Below, piece after piece: positions 49,660-59,189 of a stretch of DNA of 64,000 nt. The DNA comes from Tolypeutes matacus. Lineage: Eukaryota; Chordata; Mammalia; Cingulata; Chlamyphoridae. The notes beneath the pieces are model-generated. The model did not search any database and had not been told where the DNA came from. It saw only the letters and a list, made by a program, of their open reading frames with translations. The DNA lies in NCBI GenBank assembly GCA_026826555.1, contig JAKSZT010053928.1:4796024-4860023 (forward strand), written 5' to 3'. Position 1 is the first letter of the stretch. Every line of letters begins with the position of its first letter. A program made the translations under genes and the position numbers.

Positions 49660-50310
49660 ACCTATCAATTGAAGAAGCTCAAAATAGGTTTCTTCCTCAA
49701 GGATAGGCATCTGCAGCTAAGAGAACTGTGGGGAGGCAGGAAGGGAGAGGGCTGTAGAGGTTGCTGTTTCCATGGGAAAGGTAGGCTTTGCTAGGTGAGG
49801 CAGATGTAAAGATGGAGGAAGCAATTTCTGGAAATGATTTTAGGCCACCTGAAAAATTATCTTAACTCATGAACTGCACAAACTATAGGATGGGACCTGA
49901 TTCACAGCCTAAGAGTATTTGTTTATTAATCGATTCACTCATCTTCCCACCCATTCATCCATGCATTCACTCAACTAATATTTATTTAGCTCCTACTTTG
50001 GAAACAGTTCTAGTGCTGGGGACACATCAGCCAAGCCTGCCCTCTTGGAGTTTATATTAATTGAGGGAGAGGGAATGGACAAACAAATATTTCTGGTAGT
50101 GACAAATGCTATGAATGAATAAAGTAGGGTGAGGGGAGAGAGTAAAGAGGGTTGGAGATGCTAGGAGGACGGCAGCTTCTCTTGGGAGGAGAAGTTTGAG
50201 AGGGCCTGAAGGGTGCCCTTGGAAAGTCTGGGAGACACATGTGGGCAAGGAGGCAGTGGGCAGGAGGGCCTGGAAGCAGGACTGTGCTTAGCATTGGGGG
50301 AAGCAGCAAG
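49660..50310. other. Non-coding stretch with an ancient repeat
   Basis: Positions 49920-50060 carry 'ttcactcaactaatatttat' and 'ttctagtgctggggacaca', a known ancient mammalian repeat pattern whose family I do not name. No gene is supported. Confidence 0.4.
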
Positions 50311-50324
50311 AAGACCAGTGTGTG

Positions 50325-50423
50325 GGAAGCGGACGTGGCTCAGTGGTTGAATGCCAGCTTCCCCCACATAAGAGGTCCCGGGTTCAATCCCTGGCCTTGT
50401 ACCCTCCCCCCCCCCAAAAAAAA
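50325..50423 (+). mobile_element. DAS-type tRNA-derived SINE with target duplication
   Basis: The 99-bp element has box A within GTGGCTCAGTGGTTGA and box B within GGTTCAATCCC, the internal RNA polymerase III promoter of a tRNA-derived SINE, then a C-run and A-tail. Exact 14-bp duplications, AAGACCAGTGTGTG, lie at 50311-50324 and 50424-50437. The head GGAAGCGGACGTGGCTCAG is typical of xenarthran SINEs. Confidence 0.95.
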
Positions 50424-50676
50424 AAGACCAGTGTGTGATAGAAGTGAAAGCGAAGTGGATGAAAGCCTGAGCAGGCCCCAGAGAATGTCCTGGACTGTCC
50501 AAAATACAAACCCTAAGGATCTGCACGTGGAGCAGGCAGGTATGAGTGACAGTGAGGTGGGGCACACGGCAGAGCAGAAGGGGCGACGGCCACTGCAGCA
50601 CTGGTTACTATTGTGAAGGAGCTCACTGTCTGGGATGCCAGAACTATTTAAGTACGGTATCTCACTTCATTATATA

Positions 50677-51358
50677 TATACTTTTTCCTTTAAAGAAGTT
50701 TTAGATTATATAAAAGTTACATAGAAAATATAGGGAATTCCCATATACCCTACTCCCTCCTCCTTCCACACTTTCCCACATTAGCAACATCTTTCATTAG
50801 TGTGGTACATTTGTTACAATTGATGAACACATATTGAAGCATTGCTACTAACCATGTCCAGAGTTTACATTATAGTTTACATTTTATTTTTTTCATTTTT
50901 TATTTTATTTTATTTTATTTATTTATTTTTTACCAGGAGGTACCGGGGATCAAACCCCGGTCTCTCCATATGGTAGACGGACGCCGAACCTCTTGAGCCA
51001 CATCCGTTTCCCTATAGTTTACATTTTGCACCACACAATATTATAGGTTTATTTTTTATATATTTTAAAAGATGCTTAGATTACATAAATGTTACACAAA
51101 AATTATAGGGATTCCCATGTTCCCCACCTCCCACACTCCCACAACCTCCCACATAAACATCCTTCATTAGTGTGGCACATTAATTGCAATTGATAAATGC
51201 ATCCTGGGGCCTTGCCACTAAGCATGGACCATAGTTCACATTGTAGACCACACTCTCTCCTACACAGTTCTGCATGTTATATGCTGATGTAAAACGGCCT
51301 ATATCTGTCGTTGTAATGTCACTCAGGATAATTCCCAAGTCCTGAAAAAGCCCCTGTA
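50677..51358 (-). mobile_element. Dimeric xenarthran L1-type retroposon (copies D and E) with nested SINE
   Basis: One exact 12-bp duplication, ACTTCATTATAT (50665-50676 and 51359-51370), encloses the whole unit. Inside are two head-to-tail copies of the same 3' end. One is 50677-50870 continuing at 51028-51045. The other runs from about 51046 to 51358 with its own T-rich start. Both contain 'cattagtgtgg.acat' and 'caattgat.aa..catc' blocks. A SINE (50886-51012) later landed in the first copy. The single enclosing duplication suggests that both copies arrived as one RNA. Confidence 0.8.
50886..51012 (-). mobile_element. DAS-type tRNA-derived SINE nested in a retroposon
   Basis: On the minus strand it reads GGAAACGGATGTGGCTCA at the head, then 'cgtccgtctaccatatgg', box B in 'ggtttgatccccgg' and GGTACCTCCTGG before an A-rich tail. 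The exact 15-bp duplication TATAGTTTACATTTT is at 50871-50885 and 51013-51027. Confidence 0.95.
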
Positions 51359-51379
51359 ACTTCATTATATTTTAAATTA

Positions 51380-52120
51380 ACTTTTTCTTTTAGTAGGGCA
51401 ATACATGCATGTTAACAAAAGAGAAAGAAAAGGCTTGTAACAAAAAGCAGCTGTCCCCTCCCTTTCCTCTCCCACCTCTAGTCTTTTTCCCCAGAAGCAC
51501 CCACTTTCAACACTTAACTGTTTCTTCTGATACTTACCTCCTTATTTCCAAATAATGTGCTCATAAAATTACTTCATGGTTTGTTCCTTATCTGTTAACC
51601 TTCTTTTGTTATAGGTAATGATTTAGCTCACTTACTTACCTATCTCCTGCACTTCTCACCCACATCCCTTAGAAATACTTATATTATGACTTTCATTCAA
51701 TTAATAGTTAGTGTTTACATTGTGATGACTGAATTCTTCACTGCCTAGTCAATAAGTTTAATGTAATTATTTTTCCTCAAACTGCCCTTTTTTGGAAGTA
51801 AATACTTGCCTTTTTTTTTTTTTTAAGTTCTTCAGTTCTAAGTTACATATCGTTACAATTTCTTCAAATTTGCTAACAGATCTGTCAAATGTCTATCAAT
51901 AATTTGTTCATTTCTAAACACTCAGTCATTTTAATTCTTTCTCCCCAATTTTGGGTTTTAAAAACAAATTTCTTAGAGGAAAACCCCACCTCTCAGAGTT
52001 TTACTGTATTTTGGTCCAGTATACATCCCTAACCCCAGTGTGCTCATGCTGAATGGGGAGGCAGGCTGATGTGCAGACAGCTAAGTTACCTCAACTCTGG
52101 AATTTGGGGCCTTGGATAAG
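51380..52120. other. Non-coding stretch, probably old LINE-derived
   Basis: The sequence is T- and C-rich on the plus strand. Blocks such as 'cagctgtcccctccctttcc' and 'tagtctttttccccagaagc' resemble reverse-oriented L1 3' UTR, but I cannot confirm it. Confidence 0.35.
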
Positions 52121-52124
52121 TGCC

Positions 52125-52290
52125 CCTGCATCCTCTGCATTAAACCAGCTGGAATGCTGATATAAAATGCAAATTCCTGGGACCTGCTTCAGACCTGAGT
52201 AGTCAGACTTGTTGGGATGTAGCCAGGAACCTGCATTTTAACAAGCTTCCCAAGTGACTGCTTACTGATGTCTGGAAATCTCATTTGGAT
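52125..52290 (+). mobile_element. MER5-type hAT-Charlie fragment
   Basis: It carries 'aaatgcaaattcctgggacc', a 'ctgcattttaacaagcttcc' block and 'caagtgactgcttactgatg', matching the MER5 order. Confidence 0.65.
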
Positions 52291-52344
52291 CCAGGGGTGG
52301 TAATGGTGATCATTAGGGCATATCACTTTTTGTTTCAGGACTAC

Positions 52345-52580
52345 GGTGAAGTATTAGCATGGAGTTTAGAGCACCAACTCTCAGTCAGGCTGCCCATGTT
52401 TCATTCCCAGCTCCACCATTGATTAGCTGTGTGACATCAAGGAAACGCCCTAACGTCTCTGTGTTCCAGTTTTCTCATCTGTAAAATGGAGATAATATAT
52501 GTTTCATAAGGCAAATGTTGGGAGTCATTTGAAATGCTCAGCACAGAGTCTGGCATATAGTCAGTGCTAAATATTACAGT
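52345..52580 (+). repeat. MIR SINE, nearly full length
   Basis: It begins with a 'gcatggagtttagagcacca' head and continues through 'cattgattagctgtgtgaca', 'ttctcatctgtaaaatggag' and 'cacagagtctggcatatagt', the complete MIR order. Confidence 0.9.
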
Positions 52581-52767
52581 TTAGAAAGTGACCCAGCTCT
52601 TGGGATCGTGAGTAGAAACTCCTTGATCTAAACTTTAAGAGATTTCTCCAGCCAAAGACAGACCTCAGTTCCACACAGTATTATTTCTCCCTCTCATTCG
52701 TCCTTAGAATGGCGAGGCCAGATGGTTCCATTCCCGGAATCCCCCTCCCTCTAGCCTTAATGCTCAT

Positions 52768-52794
52768 GCACGCACACACACACACACACACACA
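52768..52794. repeat. (CA)n microsatellite
   Basis: About 12 CA units with one G interruption at the start. Confidence 0.95.
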
Positions 52795-52799
52795 ACCTC

Positions 52800-53569
52800 T
52801 GCGACTCCCCAAGATGGCTTTCTCCTTCAGCTGCTAGCATCCCTTTGACTTACTTTGTTCTGGAAAAGTTTCTTGTGAACACTCTCTATTGCAAGATCTA
52901 TACTGAACTGTGGCCCATTTACTGTAATAATTAGACCCCTTTAGACGTTACAGGCTTAGCAATAACAAGTGGACAGAGCTGGAGGGCTGGAGGGTGGAAG
53001 GGCGGGAGGAAGGAGGCAGAGAGGCCCAGCAAGCTGCAGAGTCAGTGGCTTTATCCTGGGACAGCCAGAAGCCGGGACACTCCCTCCTTCCTTTCTGCGG
53101 TCGGCAGTGTCGGGATTGGGGGAGCAGTCGAGAAGGAGCATCCTGGGGCTCAGATGTTGAAGGGGTGTGGGCTGTAACCTGAGCCAGGCTCCGCAGGGCA
53201 AGCTGGGGGCTCCTCTGATCACAACGTTGAGATTAGTCACACTCCCTGCTTGGAAAACAGACAGACATTAGAAAGGGAATCCCGACCGTGAGGTTTGGAT
53301 AGAATTTCAAATTGAACTTTTATGCAAATAAAATTGAAGGCAGAAAGGGTAGGACGGCCTGTGGGCCAAGTCTTTCCCTTGGGCCAGGGCTTGTTGAACC
53401 TTAGAGGAAGGGATCCCCTCAGCTAACTGGGCGGAGACCCCGAGAACTCCAGTTCCTGCTGTCTTTATATGTTAGACTTTCCTGCCCAAGTGACTTTGAA
53501 AAGCATTCAGATTTGGTGGACAGTTGCATCATGGTGAGGGCTTGAAATGGTTTTAAATAGAAAGACTTA
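52800..53569. other. Non-coding, GC-richer stretch
   Basis: Positions 52970-53220 are GC-rich with overlapping short open frames on both strands. No splice sites or conserved motif support coding. It could be a regulatory or older single-copy block. Confidence 0.35.
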
Positions 53570-53830
53570 AAAATATATTACTTTTCATTAGAGAACTTGG
53601 TTTTCAGAAACATCATGCAGGAAGTACAGAGTTCTCACATATACTGTTTTCCCTATTATTAACATTTTGTGTTAGTGTGGTACCTTTGTTAGAATTCGTG
53701 AACAATGTTATTATGATTATGCTATTAACTTTAGCTCACTAGTTATTTGTGTTGTATAGTTCTATGGCTGTGTGTGTATGGTGACTTATATGCAACCTAA
53801 AATTTCCCCTTGTTTTCCCTTTTGAAAGAG
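53570..53830 (-). mobile_element. L1 3' UTR fragment, xenarthran type, diverged
   Basis: Plus-strand blocks 'cattagagaacttggttttc', 'catcatgcaggaagtacaga', 'ttgtgttagtgtggtacc' and 'tatgcaacctaaaatttcc' match the reverse-complemented 3' UTR that also underlies retroposon copies C and D, at greater divergence. Confidence 0.6.
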
Positions 53831-53894
53831 ACTTTCTTAAGCAGCTTTGTTGCTGTCAGTCAACATCTGTTGAGCATCTACTGGTAGCATACTA

Positions 53895-54075
53895 GAGAAA
53901 TTGGTTTGGTGACTGGGAAAGTTACCTAATCTCCCTAAATCTTAGTTTCCTAATCCGTAAATTTGGGTGATAATAGGATTTATTGCATAGGGTTTTTGTG
54001 AGTATTCTAGGAGGTAATGCTTGTCCAGCAATTAAGCCAGGCCCTGGCACATAGTTAACCTTCAGCAAATGTCAG
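53895..54075 (+). repeat. MIR SINE
   Basis: The blocks 'agttacctaatctcccta', 'tcttagtttcctaatccgta' and 'aggccctggcacatagtta' give the MIR order. Confidence 0.85.
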
Positions 54076-54858
54076 CTTTTTTTTGCTAAAAGAATCATTA
54101 AGATTGTAGGTCAAAATGTCTGTGGTCTGTGCCAAGGTGTGGTGAAAGGCATTGTAAAGATCTATGGCTTTATGTCCCATTTTGAGATTTAAAAGAGTGA
54201 TTTCTTTGTACACTCACAATGTTCTGGAAATTCAACTGTATGTTTTGAATTTTAGTCTTAAGAGGCAAGCTCAGAGCTCCTGCTGCTGTGGTGGCGGTGA
54301 CTGGCATGTTGAAAGAAAGCAGGTCTGGGTTTAATGTGAAGCCTGGGAAGAACCTCCTCTGCTTTGAACTTTAAACTTCACACAGGAACAAAATAACAAA
54401 ATGCCTTGGAGCAAAAGCTCCTCAACTCTTCTGCCACCAACAAGATGGGGTTGGGGTCTCTTATTTAGTCTCACTTTGGAGTTAAGGAAGACGTGGACTT
54501 CTGGACAATCTTTGTAAGGACCCAGCTTCCTTCTGTATACTTTTAGCCCTAAGGCTTTGGGCAAACAGATTCCAACCATATGGAGATGGTAAACCAGGAA
54601 TGTAAAATGAAAGAATCTGTGTTTTTTTTCATTCAGAAGTAAAGTGATGGCAGCTAGGTGGAAGTATATTTTTGTTATTAAAGAAGTAAATTAAAACTGC
54701 AAGAAAACAATGGAATGATCCACTTGCAAAAGTTATTTGCTTTGATTAAAAGCACCAATAAATGTGTCTTGGCTCCATAACTGCTTCATTTAGCACTTGA
54801 CACATAATAGATTTTTTTCACAGCATAATATCTCCATTGAAATATAATTATTTTGCAG

Positions 54859-54990
54859 ATTGCTCAACTGAATACTCTTATAAACATGCTGTTAGGGGGA
54901 CTCACCCCTGGTGATCATCAGGATATCATGACAATGTGCACAATTGATGGGCACGTGGGAGATGTGGCAGCAAAGCTTGGAGCAGAGAAG
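54859..54990 (+). CDS. Axonemal dynein heavy chain, linker-region exon (decayed or divergent)
   Basis: A 132-bp, 44-codon open segment follows a good acceptor (TTATTTTGCAG). It encodes [20 protein letters not shown] and [18 protein letters not shown], and ends GAEK. Axonemal dyneins have in their linker, just before AAA1, an LN.LI.L.LG.LSPGDRQKIMT segment followed by CTIDVHARDVVAK. The match is clear, and the end at AEK fits the usual exon boundary. However, the very conserved DVHARD reads DGHVGD here, and the base after the exon is GCGATT instead of a GT donor. Reading through would meet TGA at 55027. It lies on the same strand and downstream of the tail exon at 2425, as expected for one gene. 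I favour a decayed copy, although a divergent paralogue or a rare GC donor is possible. Confidence 0.7.
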
Positions 54991-55029
54991 GCGATTTGTT
55001 GTAGAGCAATTACCCTAATGCATTTTTGA

Positions 55030-56520
55030 AAGCATAAAATAAAGAATCATTTCATTTGCTGGAAAGATATTTTAGGTGCTTCGGTAAAGCAGTAACAGAA
55101 TAGTTTGATTGTCAGGCTTTTTTTTTTCTTTAAAGTTAGGTAATTACATTTACCAGTTAAAGAATTACCATTTAAAAATAATATTTTGTCTAAATGTTTA
55201 AAGATGTCTATTAAAATGTATACTGAACATGACAGCGGCCTTTTGATGGTATAATTCTAGTCAGTGGTCTGAAAACAATTAGGATGAAAAAAATGTACAT
55301 TTCTTCAGCACTAGCTGGAGAGTCAAGAATCTGCAGAGTACAGTGAGGGTTATGTTATGATTTTAAAGATATTTCTATTTTTGGTCAGGTAACAGTTCTA
55401 GGAGAGGTTCTGTGGCCGTGTGTGTGTTTGGTTTCTTTAGCAATCACTCCATAGGGCAAAGCAACTCACAGACTGTGGTCTATGGCTTGGGCCACCTGCT
55501 GTCTCATGAATAGGAATGGAGAGAGAAGGGGAAAACACTGCTTCTTTCACTTTATTCATAAAACTTTAATAAAACAGTATAATGTTACCCCTCTATCCAG
55601 GCAGCCCTGTCAGCTGATATATGTACACGTGACTCTACTGGTTGTTACACTGTGTTGGTGTATTTGCTCACCTGTTGATAAAAGTCTCTCCTCTGAGTCC
55701 CCTGTGTGGCCTCTGTCACCTTGGCCATCCAGGTGACCTCCCATCCAGCAGTCAAATGCCTAATGCCTGCCCTGATGTGTCTGGCATCCATGCCAGGTGG
55801 TTGGCTCCTGAGCCAGACTGCTTGATGGATCTTTGACTTTTAGCCTGGGAACGTTTGGAATAATTCAAAAGCGGCATGTGGAAACTAGTGTGTGGGACGA
55901 GAAGGGAAACTAAGAAAAGCAGTTCCCTGGTCCCCTTTCATCCAAATGTTGGAAGGAGGTCCAGCATTTTCTTATGGCTGCGTCTGAATGTCCACTGAGA
56001 GGGTGGAGCTTATGTTGGGGTAGACCATGAGGGCGCAAACTTGTACACCAGGACAGCTTGATTGGATGGGTTCTGGGGCTGTGGCCATTTCACCTCGCTC
56101 TCCTGGGCCTGCCAGAGCTGTCTTCTACCGCAGGCTCCGGACTGGACCCCGTCTGTAGAGTTCACCCACAGCTTGGTCTAAGCGTGGCCTAAGAGGATCA
56201 AAGAGCTGTCTCAGAGATCAGGATAACCTGGTACCTTGTGGTGATCCAACATACCTGAAGAGAGGACAGTGGCTCCCAGGTGAGGCTGCTGTTGATTGGA
56301 GAGCACAGTGGCTCTTGCGAGGACGCCTCCCTGCAGGAACATCCAAAGTCCTACGCCTTCTCTCCATGATGGGACCTGCTTTCAGATCCAGTCAATGTAG
56401 GTAAGACTCCAACAGTTCTTCCTGCCTCCAGTCTTGTCCTCCTCCAATTAACCTGCTGCAAGGATTGTCTATCTAACCCTAAATTTGATCAGGGCCTTCC
56501 CATCTAAAGACCCTTCCTAT
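55030..56520. other. Non-coding stretch
   Basis: No supported gene. The open frames near 55480-55840 lack splice sites and motifs. Confidence 0.4.
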
Positions 56521-56528
56521 TACCGGAG

Positions 56529-56740
56529 CAGGGGTCTCCAAACCTTTTTGATCATATGTTCCCAGTATATACATATATATATATATTTATTTATAAGTAA
56601 ATAAATACTTATATGAGATATAAATATGAAAAATGACATTAAAAAGGATGAGATAAAATTAGTAATATTGTACATTTAGTATTTTCTTCCTATGAGTCCC
56701 CTCCCCCATCATTTAGTGCATACCACTTTGGGGACCAGTG
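56529..56740. mobile_element. hAT-like non-autonomous DNA transposon
   Basis: The left end CAGGGGTCTCCAAACC and right end CTTTGGGGACCAGTG are imperfect inverted repeats, like those of many hAT elements. The interior is AT-rich, including an (AT)n run at about 56566-56586. No 8-bp duplication could be matched, so the ends are tentative. Confidence 0.55.
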
Positions 56741-56757
56741 GCCCAGAACTACGCTAC

Positions 56758-56915
56758 TCAAACCACGCTAGTATGTGTGCATGAACCACCCGGAGACCTT
56801 GGTAAAATGCAGATTCTGATTCAGTAGGTCTGGGGTGGAGCCTGCGATTCTGCAATTTTAACAGGCTCCCAGGTGCTGCTGCTGATTCTGGTTGGAGGAC
56901 CGTGCTTTCAGTAGC
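56758..56915 (+). mobile_element. MER5A-type hAT-Charlie fragment
   Basis: It carries 'aaaatgcagattctgattca', 'gtaggtctggggtggagcc' and 'ggctcccaggtgctgctg', a clear MER5A core. Confidence 0.8.
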
Positions 56916-57034
56916 AAGAACCTAGAGCGTACAATCGAAACTCATTAGAAAATCATTTTAGACACCATACCCTGGCTGCTGTTTAGCTCTTTTGTGATCA
57001 CAAATGCTACACATATCATAAATATGCAGGTTCC

Positions 57035-57300
57035 CAGCTGTGCCACACAGGTTTGCGGGTTGTTGCTTCTGCTCCTTCATTTGCATGGGATGTTCTTCTC
57101 TTTCTTTTTCTCTTTCTATCCTGGCAAACACTGGGAATTTTGAGGCTGGGTTTAAGGGTCACCTCCTCCAAGAAGTTTTTAAAAATGACCTCTTTACCAC
57201 AACCTTTGTCCCTGCGCCCACACAAGAGACTCCTATTTCTGGGCAAGTTTGACCACCCCGTATCCATGCCGTCACTGAACACTTGACCACACTCTTTGTT
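57035..57300 (+). repeat. LINE-2 3' fragment
   Basis: The sequence 'tttgcatgggatgttcttct', then 'gggtcacctcctccaagaag', has the L2 3' composition. A 150-codon open frame on the minus strand across 57016-57468 overlaps this repeat and is not credible as a gene. Confidence 0.65.
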
Positions 57301-57812
57301 GACATGTCTGCCCCAGGTCCAGTGCCCTTGAAAGGACGGGGAAAGGAAGCAGGAGTGGACCAAGGGAGAAGCTGAGCTGTGCGGCCAGCCCCATGGCAGG
57401 GGAGCTCTGGAGCTGACGGCCCTGCGGAGTTGTCCTGAGTCGGGCCAAGGTGGCCTTTGGTCCTCCACAGTGGTCAGTCACTGGATGTGGGCCTGACCTT
57501 GGGCGGGGAGGTAGGGTGGGGTGGGCCCCTCTGAAGCCGTGCCCAGGGGCCCGACAGCGCCCGGCAGCAGAGGGCTATCTGCTCATGGCACTCCTGGTGT
57601 TTGGGGCAACAGTCCTTCAGGGATGTGGTCAATTAGGCATTCCATCCTGCGGGCCAGGCAGAATGCGTGGTGCACAGTGGTGCTCCACAGGTGTGGTGTC
57701 CCTGGGTGGGGGTGCAAGACAGTGCACTGGGGCATGGCGTGGCAACACGAGGAACTTCTACTGACCTCTGCTCTCAATTTCTCATTTTGTGCATTTTAGA
57801 ATGTACATGATA
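57301..57812. other. GC-rich non-coding stretch
   Basis: GC-rich, with overlapping open frames on both strands and no splice sites or conserved motif. No gene call. Confidence 0.35.
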
Positions 57813-57814
57813 TG

Positions 57815-58253
57815 TGTTGGGGATTAAATTATGTACCTCACAAAGGACACGTTCAAGTTGTAATTCACCTTCCTGTGGATGTGAACCCATCTGTAAGGAG
57901 GGGCCATTTGTAAAGCAGGACCTTGGATGAGGCTGAGCTGAATCAGGGCAGGCATTAATCCGTGTAACTGGAGCCTTTATAAAGAGAGAAATTCAGATGC
58001 AGTCAGTCAGAAGAAGCAAGAAGTCAGAGAAAGTCATGAGGACATCCACATGTGACAGAGGCAGAGAGGCAAGTCCAGGAAGCCCCAGGGCTGCCACAAG
58101 CCATCGCCAGAACACTACAGACTCTGCAAGAAAGCGTGGCCCTGCTGATGCCTTGATTTTGGATGTCTAGCCTCCCAAATCGTGAGACAATGCTTGTTGT
58201 TTAAGCCAACCAGTTTGTGGTATTTGTCATAGCAGCCCTGGCAAACTAAGGCA
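57815..58253 (+). mobile_element. Solo LTR, MaLR-like
   Basis: The 439-bp element starts TGTTGGGGATTAAATTATG and ends AAACTAAGGCA, with flanking 5-mers ATATG (57810-57814) and ATTTG (58254-58258). Internal blocks 'cctgtggatgtgaacccat', 'gatgaggctgagctgaat' and 'ctgatgccttgattttgg' are shared with the LTRs at 42702 and 58724, in opposite orientation to both. Confidence 0.75.
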
Positions 58254-58378
58254 ATTTGTTTGTATACAGTATTACATTTATGTCTTATAAGTAAGCACAA
58301 ATAAAGAGGGAGGCATGCCCCCCACAGTTTTGATAGTATTACACGATCAATTGCCGTTAGGAAGCCAGTGGTCCAGCT

Positions 58379-58541
58379 CAGGGGTAGGCATCGCAGCCAT
58401 GCACTTTTGTTTACACATCAAATATGGTTGCATTTACACTGCAGTGATAGAGTTGAGTAATTGCAACAGAAACCTTAGATGGCCGGCAAAAATTAAAATA
58501 TTGACTATCTGGTCTTTTACAGAAAAAGTTTGCTGTTCCTG
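58379..58541 (+). mobile_element. hAT-type non-autonomous element fragment
   Basis: It begins CAGGGGTAGGCATC and ends 'tttacagaaaaagtttgctg' plus TTCCTG, and carries an 'agagttgagtaattgcaac' block, the pattern of a common mammalian hAT element whose 3' end reads toward GTTTGC.GACCCCTG. I leave the family unnamed. Confidence 0.65.
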
Positions 58542-58723
58542 GTTTGGCAGATAAAGCTGTTAGCATGTGTTGGCTGTGGATGACCCTCACCCTTTAAATT
58601 CTGCTGAACCTCACTGGCCTGCCCTAGGATAATAATGAAACACAAAGTTATTGCAGGGCTGGACCTCATTGTTAGCAGCAGCTTGCTTCTAAGATGGTAT
58701 GAGAGAGACAGCTAATTGTTCCC

Positions 58724-59182
58724 TGTTTTAGTCTGCAAGGCTGCCAAAAGCACAATAACAGAGGTAGTTAGGCTTTTATAATGGGGATTTATTAACTTAC
58801 AAGCTTATGGTTTCAAGGCTGAGAAAAAGGTCCAAATCAAGGTATCCCCAGGCAATGCTTTCTCCCCAAAGACTGGCTGCCAGTGATCCTGGACATCCTC
58901 TGTCACATGGCAAGGCACGTGGGGCATCTGCTGGCTTCTCCCTTCTCTTCCAGGTTTGGTTGCTTTCAGCTTCTGGCTTCCATGGCTTTCTCTCTTTTTC
59001 TCTCTCCCTCTCCATGTTCATCCCGTTTATAAAGGATTTCAGTAAGAGGATTAAGACCCACCCTGGGCCATGCCTTAACTGATATTACCTCACCAAAAGG
59101 CCCTACTTACAATAGGTTTATACCCACAAGATTGGATTAGCTTTAAGAACATGTTCTTTCTGGGGTCCATACAGCCTCAACC
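58724..59182 (-). mobile_element. Solo LTR, MaLR-like xenarthran family, copy 2
   Basis: It aligns by eye with 42702-43156 across its whole length. Examples are 'cctctgtcacatggcaaggc', 'ccatggctttctctcttttt', 'gtttataaaggatttcagta' and 'acttacaataggtttatacc'. The left end is TGTTTTAGT. The right end is less certain: TTCCC occurs at 58719-58723 and 59183-59187 and may be the 5-bp duplication. Confidence 0.75.
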
Positions 59183-59189
59183 TTCCCCA

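Noticed and set aside
50325..50423. Functional tRNA gene
   Set aside because: It has A and B boxes but also a SINE body, A-tail and target duplications, so it is a retroposed SINE.
57016..57468. 150-codon open frame on the minus strand
   Set aside because: It overlaps an L2 fragment and GC-rich DNA where long chance frames are common.
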